This document shows, piece after piece, positions 13,850-27,255 of a DNA stretch of 64,000 bases. The position numbers were made by a program, and so were the translations under genes. The notes under the pieces were generated by a model. It was not told where the DNA came from, ran no database searches, and saw only the letters and a list, made by a program, of their open reading frames with translations. Positions within the stretch are counted from its first letter, which is position 1; each line of letters starts with the position of its first letter. Source of the stretch: Trichopria drosophilae (lineage: Eukaryota; Arthropoda; Insecta; Hymenoptera; Diapriidae); the NCBI GenBank assembly GCA_030407085.1, contig CM059587.1, forward strand, positions 76,063,001-76,127,000, given 5' to 3'.

Positions 13850-14111
13850 CACGAAAAATAATTTTACCCTGGGACAGGCTAATATTATGGTGCGACAGCA
13901 AAATTGTGGTGCCGATATGGCTATGACCTCAGTATTACCTTGCGATGGCATAACAATCTCAATATAAACATTTGTTGTGCTATACCGCAGCACAAGAGTT
14001 TTCCTAGAATAGAGTAGCAAAAGCGTATAAACAATAAATGTGAGGCCACGGTAAGACAATGGCGCCAACACCACGCGTTAGGCTGCGGCAATACAAACAT
14101 TATTTTCCGTG
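13850..14111. mobile_element. 262-bp MITE with TA duplication
   Basis: The left end is CACGAAAAATAAT at 13850 and the right end is ATTATTTTCCGTG, finishing at 14111. Both ends are flanked by TA (13848-13849 and 14112-14113), as expected for a Tc1/mariner-type insertion. The interior is unusually G+C-rich for this window and has no significant open frame. Confidence 0.65.
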
Positions 14112-14113
14112 TA

Positions 14114-17100
14114 TTTAAATATTTTTACAGAAATAGGTTTTTGATCACAAGGGCTATCCTATGAAGTAATATAGTTAGAATTCGTTGTTTATAAACGGGA
14201 AAAATCAAACATGGAAGTTTGACGTCAAAGGATTCAACTCCAAAATCACGAGTTCCTGGTATCAAATCATTTATGACACGAGACATTGTAAGATGTTTTA
14301 TATTTTTCATAAAATCTGCTTTGATTGAAGGTCACCTATGAAATTTGTTTGAATTGGACGGTAGAAACATTCAAATACAACATACAAAACAGTGTTTATC
14401 TAAAATGGTAAACATCGAATGTTACAATTTGCTCCATCTGCCCTATTTATTAAAAACCTATAATTGATGGTCGATATTATTCATAGATCCAAAACAGCAA
14501 CAAAAATGCCGTCCTCATCAATCCCATTGGATCTAGTCTGATCAAAGTTTGATCGTTTTGTATTTTACTGTTTTTGATACTTTTTATCTGACTGGGCACC
14601 TAGTGCCCATTGCACATAGTACAATTAGTGCTCAATATTAATAGAGATGAAACGGTGTAGTACCATTTGATTAAATTTTGGCAAAGACTTGTGTTTTAGG
14701 CAACAAACATATTTCAAACAATAGATTTAACGTCTCATCAGATTGAATGTTGAAATTCCGTTTTCAGGTGGCCCTCTGGTGTCGAGAAAGTTAGAAGGTC
14801 AATTTGACTTATTACGCAACGAATCATACGGTCGATTTGCAAAGCAAGCTCGATCCTAATTTTGGACATGGAATTCTATTCCGGGCACGTCGGGCAAAAT
14901 TGTATTATAGGCGTCGCGAACTGCCGAACCGTAACTTTAGATCACGCGTCCGACGGCTCACTGCGGAATCGGTGACTGAATCTCAATTCAGCAAAAGTGC
15001 CAGTAGTTAGTTTAAATCACGGCTCTTAATTCGGTCGCGAACGGAAGTACGGAAGAGAATCGCACGTTTAAACGTGGCTACTGACGTATACGAAATCGGA
15101 ATATGACGCGTTAGCAGGAATAATAAATCCACCGTTAACGTTATGTTTCCAGCATAAGCAAATTCTCCAGTTTCCGCTCAGGCAATAAAAAATTGTAGTC
15201 GTGGATAAGTAATGATTTTTTGATAAATTTTGGTCCCTAAAAACATTGGACTAAACGTTGGAGTGAAATTTGAACCTCTCTCCTAAAGAATCGTGACTCT
15301 TTAAGAGTGGATTTTCATTCCACGGAGAATGAGTTTTCACCCCAAAAGGAGTGAGCCCAAGTAGCAGAGGGATCTTGTTGCTGCAGCAAAAATTAACTGC
15401 ATTTTGGTCACCACTGCTCTTTTACACCTATTGGAGGAGGTTTGTTCTACTTGGGAGATTTTACTCATTCACATCGAGAATCCGCTAAAGCAACTCGATT
15501 TGGACTCTATTAAAATTGAATTCTTATTGTAAATCATTTAGGTAGTAATATTTCTTGGTAATTTATTTATATTTTGTTTGTATCCACAGAGTAATAACTT
15601 TACAGAATTATTTAAAATATCACAATACCTTATAAAGATTACGATACGCAGGTTTTTATCTACTTTGGGATTATATTAAATCTTCTACCCAACTCCTTCG
15701 TGAATTTAATCATTTTGAAACAGTTAGACGCTTTCGCTAATTATCAATATTTGGCAATTCCGAACAAATTTCAATGCCATTAAACCTGAAAATTCATTAG
15801 AATGCTATATAGAAAACATCTCCCGTATCGATGACTAATAATCGCTATTTAATTGTGCCTATTGGACAATATTTAAGGTACCATTACCATATTAACATGG
15901 GAATTTAAACGAATTTTTAGCAGGTGCGCCTTGTAAGAATCGAGATTATCGGGACCCCCATGGCGCGTTTCAGTGTCGGTTTCGCGTACGAAACTCTGGT
16001 CGTAAAAAGTTATATTTAATCCCATGGCTACCGGGTACGCACTTTACGACGCACCTTTTCGCATTTGATTTAGCACTTTACGGGTGACCCCTTCGCCCGC
16101 AGCTGCGATTGAATTTTGGGCGACCCACGGTGATTGCTTTTTGAACCAAACACGGGTGCGGTTTTATGGCTTGAAAAACCTGAGGGTAGTACAATTTCTT
16201 TTTGAGAATTATGAAGTCTTAAAGTACAATTTGACGGGAGAACTTTATTCTCTAACAAGTGCAAAGAAATTTGTAAACAATCATTTTGAAATAAAATTCA
16301 TTTGAATTGCAGAGGCAATTTTTACTATAAATGCATACCAATAAGTCCGTAACTTTTAATTAAATTTGAAAATGAGATAAATGTAACATGTACTAGTAGT
16401 TCAGGTAGTATAAAGGTGTGATCATTTATTTGTAAAACGTAGCATTATTAAATAAAGTTAGCGACCACTTTTTTCTTTCTTTTTTTTAATTAACGATACA
16501 TTCGATACTGAGGTAGTTGTTTTTTGCATCAATATTTATGAGGCGTTTAATTTTCTAAACCCATTCCTTAATTTTAGCAATAGTCAAATTTAGGAAAATT
16601 TGTAACTCTGAAATTAAAACCAAAATAAGTAGTTCCAGACTGTATTTCGTCGATTGATAAATAACTTTCAAGCACCTATAAATTCATTCATCATGAAATG
16701 TCGGAGCACCAACTGGACACGAAAACAGCGAATTATCTCCCGACGCGTATCCGGTGCGTACGGTTTCATTTATCCTGTGCTTTCGTTGCGTCGGATTCGC
16801 TTGATCTCGATTAATCATCCGTAACGAGCAGCTTGCAAAAGCGCCGTCGTTACCGACCTTTAAAAAAACTTCACTTTTGGCATTCCCATTTCAAATATAT
16901 CCGTAAGTTTTTATGGAATTCGAGAATTTCAGAAATGTCTTTAAAAATGTCAACTTTTGTTTCTTCAGAACGCTGTCATTGATTTCGAAATTTCTATTTC
17001 GTTTCTTACGTTAAACACAACATTTTTGTCGTTGTATATAACTAAGTAATTAGTTACTGGAACTAATAACGTGTTTAGGAGGGTTATAAACTTTTAACTT

Positions 17101-20100
17101 TTTTTCAATATTGCTATGTGAAATTACAAAGTCTCAAGAATATCGTGTCCAAGTTGTACCACACTTTCCTTTTTATACTTCATGTTCTCAAATTATCTAT
17201 CTCCAGATCTACTAAATCGATCCATTCCAAATTTTCTATTTGTTCGAGGTTCCTCCAAAAATCTTTGTAACATATGAATATTTTTGTATGAAATTTTCAC
17301 AAAGTGTACTTAAGTTGCAGTTTAACAGTTATTAAATCTTTTTTTTTGTGAATTTGTGGTTAAATCTAGGAAATAAATTAATTAAACAGCTTAAAAAGAA
17401 AGTCTCAAAATATCATATCTTTCACAGAATTAAGTACCCCTCGCCCTCTCCTTAAAACATATTTTTCAGTTTTAATTACGATAAAAAAATACTGTAAAGT
17501 ATATCAAAATAGTTTATACTAAACTAAGTAAGTTTTATAGCTATTTCCAAAGTTTATTGTTATATGATTAAATGTAATTTTCACAGTGAAATAGAATAAA
17601 AGTGCATTGAAGACATATAGTTATGAATGAATAATAATGAAACGGTATTCACAAATAATAATAATTACTTTTTCATGCCAATTCTCCACGATTTAAACTG
17701 TAACAAGGTCAAATAATTGATAATGGTGCGAGAAAATGCAAAATTATAACTTGCAGACGCCATCTTGAAGCCGCTATTTTGTTTAAAAAAAAATCCTACG
17801 CGAGAAGAAAGGGCTGAGCAAAAAGACGCGGTTAGTATATTTTGAAATGGTCAGCATTGCCCTTTTCAATGTCAAAAAACGCGATTCCTGCGAAGAAACA
17901 GAAAAGATGAGGATTTTTTCCAGAAAAATGATCGTAACTTTTTTCTTTAAAACTACCGGCTGATTCTGACCACCGCATTTGAAAGAAGAGGTTAAAATCT
18001 ATCGATTTTGACTTATTTCAATGTTTTCTAACGATGTTTGGAACAAAAATTACAGCGTTGAAAGTTTTGTCAAAATTCCGGACTTTTGGGACGAAAAATG
18101 TTAAGGGCTATCTACTTTATATGACGATGTAAAAATTTAAGCAATAAAGTCAAAAATCGTTGTTTTTCTTAAATATACTGTACAGTTCTATCTGTTATTA
18201 CTATATAGGAGTAACACTGTGACGCAAAGGGATAATCAATTTGACATCAAAAACTAATCAGATAAATCCCCAAAAGAGGTTGAATTTAAAAACATTTTTT
18301 TTTGGCCGAAGTGACCAGATTCAATACTTCGTCCAGATCTATTGGTGGGGCGCGAACTTATAAATTAAATTAGATACATAAAAAATTAGGGACAAAAACA
18401 CCATAATCAATAAATAAATAATCGAAAAAACGAAAAAAGAGGCCAATCGGAAAAAAGACGGAGTAAAATAAAAAATGGCTGTCAGAAATAGGCCAGAAAA
18501 TAAGGCCGTATCAAAAAACCCAGAAAAATAATTTTGGCAAACATTTTCAACGCTGGAAAATACTCCAGACCAAAAACAACAGCAAAATATATAAAAACGA
18601 AGTAACAACGACAAACGTGATAAAATATCAACAACAAAGGAGATAAAATCACAATAACAAAAGAGATAAAATAACAATAACAAACAAGACAAAATTGATC
18701 TTCGTCAATAGGACGAGAAGGGATACAATATCCGACGAAAATCCCACTTCAATCGCGAGAAAATAAATCGTTCGAAATCGTACCGGACGACTTCGGAACT
18801 AGCGGTCGACATCTGCCGTCCCACTTGCGCGCGTAATTTGAATGGGAAACAGTTGCTTTCCTTGTATATGCTGTATTCTGAATAAAAAAATATATTAATT
18901 ATGTTTCTTATGTTATTTTTTGTTTATTATTTTTATGTCTTTGATATTTAAACATTTAAATCCGATATTTTTCATTAAATTTTATTATATTTTATATTAA
19001 AACAAAATTTGCTATACAAATAATCTATCATTTCGCCAGGTTCACTGCATCAAAATTAACTATAGATTTTTTAACGTTATTTTTGCTGTTAATGATCAGT
19101 TCTAAAATACATTACATAGTTACTAACTGTATCTGTTCATACCAAAAAAGTGTTTCGCAATCATTGATTCGACGTTCACACAATCAGTTCAAAGACAATT
19201 TTCACGAAATTGATGCAGAAATGGTTATATATTTTAATATTATTCCAATTAATAGAACCGTTTGTTCTATAATTTTATCAAATAGCTTTTATATTAATAG
19301 AATTTAATATTATAATAAATAGAACTATTTTTTTGACATCACAAGTAGACAGTCATTTTTTAAAGAGTCGGTTTTTTACTGTCGGCTTATCGATTGTTGG
19401 TTTTTTGAACTGGCTGTTTTTCAATCAACAAGACAAAAAAACTCTATGAAATACCTAAAAAATTCCGTGATGTATAACTTGTTTAGGATTTGACTTTGAA
19501 ATGATCTTCAGATTGATCACAAAGTAAATTCATGTATTTATTTCTCCTAATATTAAATCTTCTACTTGATCTCCGAATATCCTTGACCCTCACATGATCA
19601 AATACGAAATAACAAAATATAAAATATTGATATTATGAATCGGGTACTACTGTTTTCCTGATTTATCCTGTAAGTACCCTTCAACCCCAAACACTAAGAT
19701 TATTTGGATTTCGGACTCGGTTGGAAAAAAATCCACACGTACACAACGGTTTTATCGTTGAACATTAACTTCCATTGTTTTTGGACCCGTGATATTATTG
19801 ACTTAAATAAAAAGCTAACATTAACTGTATGACTGAGTTTTAACTATAAAAAAAGTAGTGTTTTTATTGCTATTCTATAAACTATCCCAAGCATATTAAA
19901 CTTTGATATATTAGTAATTATATTATAGCACATTCATACTTTTATTTTTAAGCATGAAAAAAATGTGTCGCTGCGAATTCTATTTAGTTTATTCACATTA
20001 ATCAATCTCCTATTTTTACAAGTATTCACATTGACGTCATCTGACCAAAAACTCTATCTAATTACGACTAAACACCTTTTTTTTCTTTTTCTGGTCTTGG

Positions 20101-20379
20101 CTTTTTGTATTGGATTGCGTTTGTTATGTCTGTTTTTATGCTTGGTTATTTTTAACATGATTTTTACATTCATTGTGATAATCGACTATCTACAAAGTTG
20201 ATTAATTAAATTAATGTTTTATGAAGAAAACATGTGAACTGAAGTGCACCTGTAAAAAAACAAATGTCTGTATGAAAAGAGTATTCTAAGCGAAGGTAAT
20301 ACAATTTATTCTTTAAGGGGGTTCTAAAGTGCTTGTCTGACAAGGTAGGAATATTCACTAAAAACCGTAAATAAAAAAT
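14114..20379. other. Gene-free stretch
   Basis: No supported gene. A short inverted pair (GCCCAAGTAG near 15357, CTACTTGGGA near 15447) may bound a MITE of about 100 bp. Less A+T-rich patches at 14790-15130, 15915-16140 and 16730-16860 resemble conserved non-coding DNA. An A-rich zone at 18590-18700 has loose tandem units of about 22 bp (ACAATAACAAAAGAGATAAA). Confidence 0.4.
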
Positions 20380-21247
20380 TTCATAGTCAATTTTACTATA
20401 ATTTTGTTACACCAACTATCTACTCATAGTTAAGAAAATCAACTATGTAGAATGATTTAAATAAATATGACAAATATGGTTAAAATAACTATAATCTAGT
20501 GTAGTCCTCATTTCATACTATGTCTCGTAGTAAATCTTTATACTTATTATTATTCATAGTTAAAGTTTGTATTTACTATAAATAAATTGTAAAGACTGCC
20601 GTACTCCGTGTGGTTTGATCTCGCCAGGTGACGTCGGTGCGTTCGCAGCTGTTTTTCTTCGAGTCGTAGCTCCCGTTATTGAAGTGGATTTTCATTTGGT
20701 CATAAGAAGGACCGTCGGGCGTCAAGACATGATAATTCATAATGCATGTCGTTTTCGCACGTGTATCTACAGACTAGTTACACGGCATTGAAATTTGTGT
20801 GTATAATGGCATTGTATAACACATTTTTAACTGGCTAGAGTGTGACATTCACAAATTTAGCGCTGTATTGATTTTTTGTTTTTCTCTTTGTTTCCTTGTT
20901 TATCTTAAACAAAGAACCGAAGGGAGAAAAGTGAACTTTTCATATGTTATGATATAGGCACAGTTTACAAATATTTTTAAAAAGCAAAATATTGACTCCT
21001 TTCCATATTTTTTATGACAATTTCTTATACAATTTCTCTCAGTGAAGTTAGAAATTTTCTGAAATTACTATTTCAAAATAGTTCAGTCTATTTGTCTATT
21101 ATGATAAGTAGCACTTTGAATCATGAAACTATAGTTCAACTTTACTATTTCAGAATAGCTATTTTAACTATTAGCATGCCTAGTCCTCATTTCACATTAT
21201 GATTCATAGTAAAAAAATATTCATTTCAACTACTTTTTTTCTGAGTG
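20380..21247 (+). mobile_element. CACTCAG-family DNA element, left end lost
   Basis: Bases 20380-20735 align nearly base for base with 41640-41999, including CGTGTGG/TTTTGAT and GTTCGCAGCTGTTTTTCTTC. Bases 21135-21247 align with 48635-48753 and end CTGAGTG followed by TA. The left TIR seen at 41547 (CACTCAGAAAAAAA) is not preserved here. No transposase frame is visible, so it is non-autonomous. It lies just downstream of the OBP gene. Confidence 0.7.
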
Positions 21248-21847
21248 TACAACTCGGGACAAGTGATGTATACTACATAGTAAAAAAGACGAATAAATTA
21301 AGAAGTATTGCATTTCCCAGATTATAATTACCCAACTTCAATAATTCACCATTCGCATATTTTCACTCTTATCGGTTTTGCGTGAAATTACATTTGTAAT
21401 ATATTTCCAGAAATGCTGTAAATAACGCTCCAAGTAATACGAAATCGAGCCACGCATTTACAAGAAAATATGGTATGGTAAGTTTAAAATGAAAAGTAAT
21501 ACATAATAAATCAAGAACAGATTAAATACGATAATATGATGCAATATATTAAATGCTATTGCTTTATTACTATAATTTATATATATCACATTGATCAACT
21601 TTATTCTAAGAATTGCAGATAAAAATGTAAAATTATAATATTGGTAATATACTTGTAGAATACTATTCATTACAATGTATAATAAGCGCTGAAATGCATT
21701 ATCACGTTTTATTTGCTCACATAGAAAGAACAAGTGGTGCATAATTTTCGAATTTAAATGTTAATGAGTAATCAGCTTCAATCTTGCCTGATTCTGCTAA
21801 TAACTTCGCGGTAAATGGAAATCGGGCTGTCTTGCACGAAGATGATC

Positions 21848-21853
21848 TTTATT
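21848..21853 (-). terminator. Poly(A) signal of the OBP gene
   Basis: AATAAA on the minus strand, about 64 bases past the OBP stop codon, where a cleavage signal is expected. Confidence 0.5.
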
Positions 21854-21916
21854 TCCTGTGCTTTACTAAATTTGACTTTCAGTTTTCGTGACTTTCATTA
21901 ATTAGAATTCTTTTTT

Positions 21917-24830
21917 TCATTTCTTTTTCCTTTTATCTTCGGACAATTCTGACAGGATGCAGCCGATGAATTCACCAGCCGTGGAGCATTCGTCTGCTTC
22001 AGCATTAGCTAAAATTGTAAACAATTGTTTAGAAGATATGCAATTTTCAATTTATTTTGATAACGTATTTTTAAGTAATATTTTTAAACTAAAATTTACC
22101 TTTTTCTATGCATGTGTCTGCAAGTTTTTGTACTTCTTCTGGACTTTCATCCACGTTATTCTTGATAAATTCGTCAATCTTATCTTTTAGAACCTTTCCA
22201 TCCAGCTAAAGAAATTGATTTTTCGTTAATAACTATTTATTTTTTAATTATTCAACAACTAAGGTAAAAATGAATAGTCGTTTCCAAAACAAATGTTAGG
22301 TCAACTTTTTAACTTAAATTAGTAACTTAAAATAAAGTAACTGAGTAGACTGTATTAATTAAATTGTTATCAATGTAATTGGTAACTAATTTTCGTACTA
22401 ATGTAGATTTAGAAAGATTAGTTTTAAAATAGTCAAATTATGTATTTACTCATTGACATTTACCAGTACATAAAATTATTTGAAATATCCGGGATATATT
22501 TTTGCACTAGCTTTAATATTATTATCATTACGACAGATCTGGGTGAAAATAGTTTGGGCCAAAATAGTTTCCGACGATTTAACTACATTATGCAACTAGA
22601 TCGACTAACATTTGAGATTTGCGTCTAATTACTCAGTAAAAATAAGTAAGTTTAAACAATACTAACTTTAATTTACGTAGCAATTTATTAATTCTTATAA
22701 ATATTATTATATAAATTAAAATGACTTACAATTCCGACTTTTTTCATAACGCAGCTACCGAAACACGACAGTCTTGACTCTTCATCCATTAAGACCATGA
22801 TCAATAGTTTTTCTAAATGCGAACATTAAAATTTCTGACGTAAATTTGTTTACACATGTTTCACTTCCTTTTTAAATAAAGTAGTAATTATTGCAATTTT
22901 ATCCGCAATATTTGAAGTTATTATAATGGTGTATGTTATGCGCATGGCACTTAAACCATAATAATATGGCATAGAAATCTGCACAAAATTCAGAGAAAAT
23001 TAATAGTTAGAACATTGACAAAGTTACAAAATTATTCTCCATACTTTACAAAAAGTCTTTTTATATCGCTGAGAGATCGTACTAATTTTTACTACGTTTA
23101 CTAGGACTCCAAGGACATACTTGGAATTATGTTAATATTTACTATTATTTCAGTGAATATTCCTATATTTGATGGTAAAGTTTTCTATTTGAATTGTAAC
23201 TGCAGTTATATATTGTTTACTTTGGCATGGAATATATTCATAATAATGGCTTGTTTGGAGAAATGTTGTCCAATATTTCGAGTTTGGTCATATGAGAATA
23301 TTGTATCATATTTACACACCGAAAACATAAAATAGTTGGAACTACTAACTTGATAGTAGGGTAAGACACAGCCATTATTTTTGGTTAATTTTACTATATA
23401 AATAGCGAGATTAACAAATTAGGTGGCCAACTCTACTATTTAAACCAACTAAAAAAGTAGTTGATTTATATAATAAATCCAACTATTTCTTTTTCCGTGC
23501 ACATTAAATAAAAATTTTTATACTATTTTTTGGGTTTCCAATTTTTGTCTGCCTTATCCACAATTTTGAATTTTTAACTTTTAGTCCATCGACGTAAGGC
23601 AACATTAAAAACATTACTAAAATAAAATGTTAAATATTTCATAATTGCAAAATATAGGTAGGATTTGATATCCGAGACCCGAATAATAGTTTAAAACTTT
23701 ATTTCAATCTTGTATAATATTGTACCTCAAAAATAAAAAATTTGTTTCCAGTATTTTAAGAAAAATTAGTTAAACATAATTTTTTTTTTAATTTGACCAG
23801 CGTCACTCGAAATGGCGATCTCGAAACTATTCGAATACGAATGTGTCTATTTAAAAAAAAGAATTTTGTTGAAATAAAACTATGCTAAAATCCATTTGAA
23901 AAAGTGGAAAAGATGTTTCAACACAAAATAAATTGTAAATAACTTTGCTGCCTTTACTCATGGCCCCGTTTTCATTAATTGTGAAATAAAATTTTACCAG
24001 GTGTAATATTCATTTCTTCTGCACATTCGATCATTTCCTTAAGGAATGGTGCTTCTTCAGATGAGCTTGATGATGAGGAGGAAGAATCCTAAAACCAATT
24101 TTAGAGAATATTAAAAAAAGTGTAAACACTGCAGTAATTGCGTGACATTTTAAAAATATTACAAACTATTAAAATTATAATAAATTTTCAGGTAAACTGT
24201 GGTGAATTTTCCTGTAAAATTATTTTTTAATAGCTGGACTTACAAAAAATAAAAATTACAAATATTATATCCAATTTTGACTATAAATTCGAAATGATAT
24301 ATCTAATACGGCACGGAAAGAAATGTTTTGGTTATTTTAGCAAAAGGACATTTGCTACAAATTGATTTGCTGAATTCGCGAGATATTGGCTATGCCAGCG
24401 ATTACAAAAGCAAACCTAGCAATAACAGGTTGCTAAACCAGCTAAATATTTGGCTATTCATATATTACTACAAATATTTTGCTGGGCTAGTCAATTATTC
24501 GCTGCGGTGGCGAAATATTTCTACCCGTGGGTGGATCATTCAGTTTTGTCATAATTCTTTTTTTTTATATATGTTTCGAATAAAAAAACGATTGATAAAT
24601 CTACTTTTGTTTTACAAATTGTACGTAATAACTTCAAAATAACAATTTAAAATGTAATTTACATAAGCCTCGAGTTTAAAATCGATTATAATAATTTTGT
24701 AAACATTTACCGAGTCATCTACTTCTCCCGAATTTGCTTTTTCTTCAATCGGTGCAATTTCAACTTCATCAACAGGTTGTGCGTAAACTGCAGCCACAAG
24801 GGCGATAAAGTATACCAAAAAGATCTTCAT
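21917..24830 (-). CDS. Odorant-binding protein (PBP/GOBP family), five exons
   Basis: OBPs are small secreted proteins that carry hydrophobic ligands in sensillar lymph and other fluids. Exons, in transcript order: 24830-24711, 24088-23998, 22812-22730, 22205-22100 and 22008-21917; all introns are GT-AG and the phases (0, 1, 0, 1) join into 163 codons plus stop. Residues 1-17 form a signal peptide ending VYA. Residues 18-61 are acidic with nine consecutive serines. The cysteines are at 62, 87, 91, 130, 141 and 150, giving C-X24-C-X3-C-X38-C-X10-C-X8-C; X3 between Cys2 and Cys3 and X8 between Cys5 and Cys6 are the family signature. LSCFGSCVMKKVGI around Cys2-Cys3 is typical. The polyserine insert is unusual. 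Intron 2 holds a MITE fragment. The orthologue and ligand cannot be told from sequence alone. Confidence 0.93.
23340..23505. repeat. MITE fragment in OBP intron 2
   Basis: Sequence rich in inverted AACTA/TAGTT phrases (CCAACTCTACTATTTAAACC, AAAGTAGTTGATTTATATAA) ends with TTTTTCCGTG, a terminus like other CACGG-ended elements here. The style matches the CACTCAG family, but no second TIR was found. Confidence 0.4.
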
Positions 24831-24912
24831 AGTTGCAGAAGGAAACGTCGACTACGATTTGCACAGCGCTAAAATAGTGATTAAACTGTCGATTTGGTAA
24901 ATCGATGTTCCG

Positions 24913-24918
24913 TTTATA
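24913..24918 (-). promoter_or_regulatory. TATA box of the OBP gene
   Basis: TATAAA on the minus strand, in AATATAAACGG, lies about 83 bases upstream of the OBP start codon. About 30 bases downstream is GACAGTTTAAT, a plausible initiator, giving a 5' leader of some 55 bases. A GTAAGT donor near 24976 further upstream could instead mean a 5' UTR intron. Confidence 0.45.
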
Positions 24919-25806
24919 TTCTGCGACTGCTCGTTTAGAAACCACTACGCAAAGATCCTGGTGCGACAAGGAAACTTACTCGTGGAATAAATTATGCAGA
25001 AAGATTGTATAATGTCTTTATACAAATTGCGCTAATTACAATGTCGACTGCTCGTCCATCAAACTACCCAAGTTTATTAAGATAAAATAAATAAATATAC
25101 GATTCCTATAACAATGGATTCGATGAACTCGTACACGACAATACTTTTATATAATATGCATGCATTTAATTAATCATTTAGGTTCCATAATCATTCGAAT
25201 GTTTTCGCAACTGCAATTCCAGTTTTGAGTATTCCTACTTATAAATGACAACGACAATTATACTTATTGTATAATTGTCGTTACGAAAAGACGTTTTATC
25301 TATCTTTTGATGCCATGATTAATTACTCTGGTCAACAGTGGAAAATCTGCAGTGATGTGAATTTTTTATTGCATTTCGAATACAATTTAAGTCGCATATT
25401 ATTGACACTTTTATACATTTGAACTTTTATTTATAGTCTAAGTGAAAATTCAAAGAAGGAGAACTGATGTATTAATTAATAATAAAATCGAGATTCTCCA
25501 TAGTATTTCCCACTCACTTGACCAAACAAAAAACACGACCATTCATACGGAATTTCATAAAAGTTCATCATACTGCATTTGTCATATTTGGAAAAATAAA
25601 AAAAAATGGCACATTGTCAGAAAAAGGCTGATTGTTAATTTTCATATTTCTAACTTAATTGACATTTGATGGAATTTAATGCAATAATTCTATTTTATTA
25701 ATTGCATTTTGGTCCTTCGTATTATTAAAATATTCGAGTTATTTATTAATAAAAAATTCATGTTTTCAAAATTTGTTTAAACCTGTTTTCAAAATTAATC
25801 CCACTT
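24919..25806. other. Gene-free stretch upstream of the OBP gene
   Basis: A+T-rich; no gene or repeat family recognised. It contains a short palindromic stretch near 25255-25280 (ATTATACTTATTGTATAATTG). Confidence 0.4.
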
Positions 25807-27240
25807 CCCATGTGCGAAATTTGTTACGGCCCAGCCCTGGTCCAGTCCTGGCAACGGCGGTGCCGAGGCTCGGCTGCGACATTGGGCCAACACTGGCATG
25901 AGTCTTGGTGCGACACTACGGCCTAGACTCGGCAACCGGTATTGGACCATTAGTGGCTGCCAGCACTGTCACAGCATCGACAGCCAGCACTGGCCCGGCA
26001 TCAAAGCCAATATTGGCGCGCGTTGATCGTCGGCGATGGCGCAGAGCCTATTTTGCAGCTAAATTTTACAGGCATTATTGTCTTTGCAACGTCGCAGCAG
26101 TAGCACGATAAAAAAACAAAAACAAACGTTGAAACGAATTTATTGTTATTGGAAGAAACCTGGAAGATGTATATACATCGATGGGTATATTCATATATCC
26201 CTCCTTATTGACGAATCTCTTGATGTTGTAAGCCCCTTGGCGGGGCCAAATTTGGGACTCCAACGAGTTGGATTAGTAAGTTCGTAAAACGTCGTGCTAG
26301 TTCCATCGTATTCCTGTAAATAAAAATATTAATTTCTAATTCGTCGTTTATCACGACGAGTTAGTTCTTAGTCGGAGGGAAGGTCCCCCGACACGAAAAA
26401 AGGTAAAAGTGGTGAGATCGCCCTCTGGCCGGAGTTGCCGCGTTGGTGCCCACACTTCAAGGAACGCGGGCGCTACTTCATATGCGGTTCGGCGACGCGT
26501 TTCTAGCGGCTACGGCCGGAACTTAACTGCTGGGTTTCCCTGGGGATTCGAACGTCACCGCCGGCTACGGGCCGAGTCTCCAGAGATCGGAGGGCTCGTA
26601 AACGGAGAGAACTGTGCAAGTATGTAACTGTAGGGAATCCTTCGCCACACAATCTAAGAAAGTCACAGTCTCAGACTGTGAAAACGCTCACGGATGAGAC
26701 AGCAAAACTACGATGCTTTCTTCGAGGCTTGCTCCCGCCTAAGTTATACTTTTTAGACTAGAGCTCTCCCGAATTTTTTTGTAGGAAATTTCCTCCTCTA
26801 CCAAAAAGGTTTAGTAAATTTTTGCTCTATCTTGCATCGTTTTCGATACGGTCGATATTCGATCAGCAATATTCTGTTTGAAATAAATATGCTAGGCTTG
26901 GACCGATGTTCGGTCCTGAATGTTTCCATCGCTGGGCCGAGATTTGGCACTATCACTTTGCCAGACTTGGTCCGATACTCGGGCCCAATATTGGGCCGAC
27001 GCTGGAACGACGATCGGGAGAAATACCTATGAGATCAATTTGCCAGGCCTGGCCCGATGCGATGGCCAGTTTTTAGCCGAAGTTTGGCAATTTGTTATAG
27101 CCAGTATCGGCTATCAATGCTGGCCCGATTCTGGCACAGTGAAGTTGTCGACGGTGGGCCAGCATCGGCAGCCGAAAGTCGGCTGGTAACGCTGGGCCAA
27201 TACTGGGCCGTATGGTCAGCATCGGCATTTCGCACATGGG
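25807..27240. mobile_element. 1.43-kb G+C-rich TIR element
   Basis: CCCATGTGCGAAAT at 25807-25820 is repeated in reverse complement at 27227-27240. Just inside both ends are degenerate arrays built from TTGGGCCAACACTGGC-like phrases (25830-26010 and 26890-27220), facing inward. The middle (26100-26860) is a different sequence, possibly a nested insertion. No domain is recognisable in the open frames, which are by-products of high G+C. The composition differs sharply from the flanks. Confidence 0.65.
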
Positions 27241-27255
27241 TTTCTAAACGAAGTA

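Noticed and set aside
18339..18692. Minus-strand open frame of 117 codons, very rich in Phe and Leu
   Set aside because: It is the complement of an A-rich zone with loose tandem repeats; the composition explains it and there is no signal, domain or splice context.
19965..20201. Plus-strand 78-residue frame beginning with a signal-peptide-like stretch
   Set aside because: It is hydrophobic throughout because of T-rich DNA; there is no splice site, and no cysteine pattern or conserved motif.
26220..26460. Possible solo LTR with primer-binding-like TGGTGCCCA
   Set aside because: No paired LTR, no target duplication and no TG...CA boundary that could be defended.
26525..26545. GTTCGAATCCC-like tRNA B-box on the minus strand
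   Set aside because: The flanking bases do not form a T stem and no acceptor or anticodon arm can be drawn.
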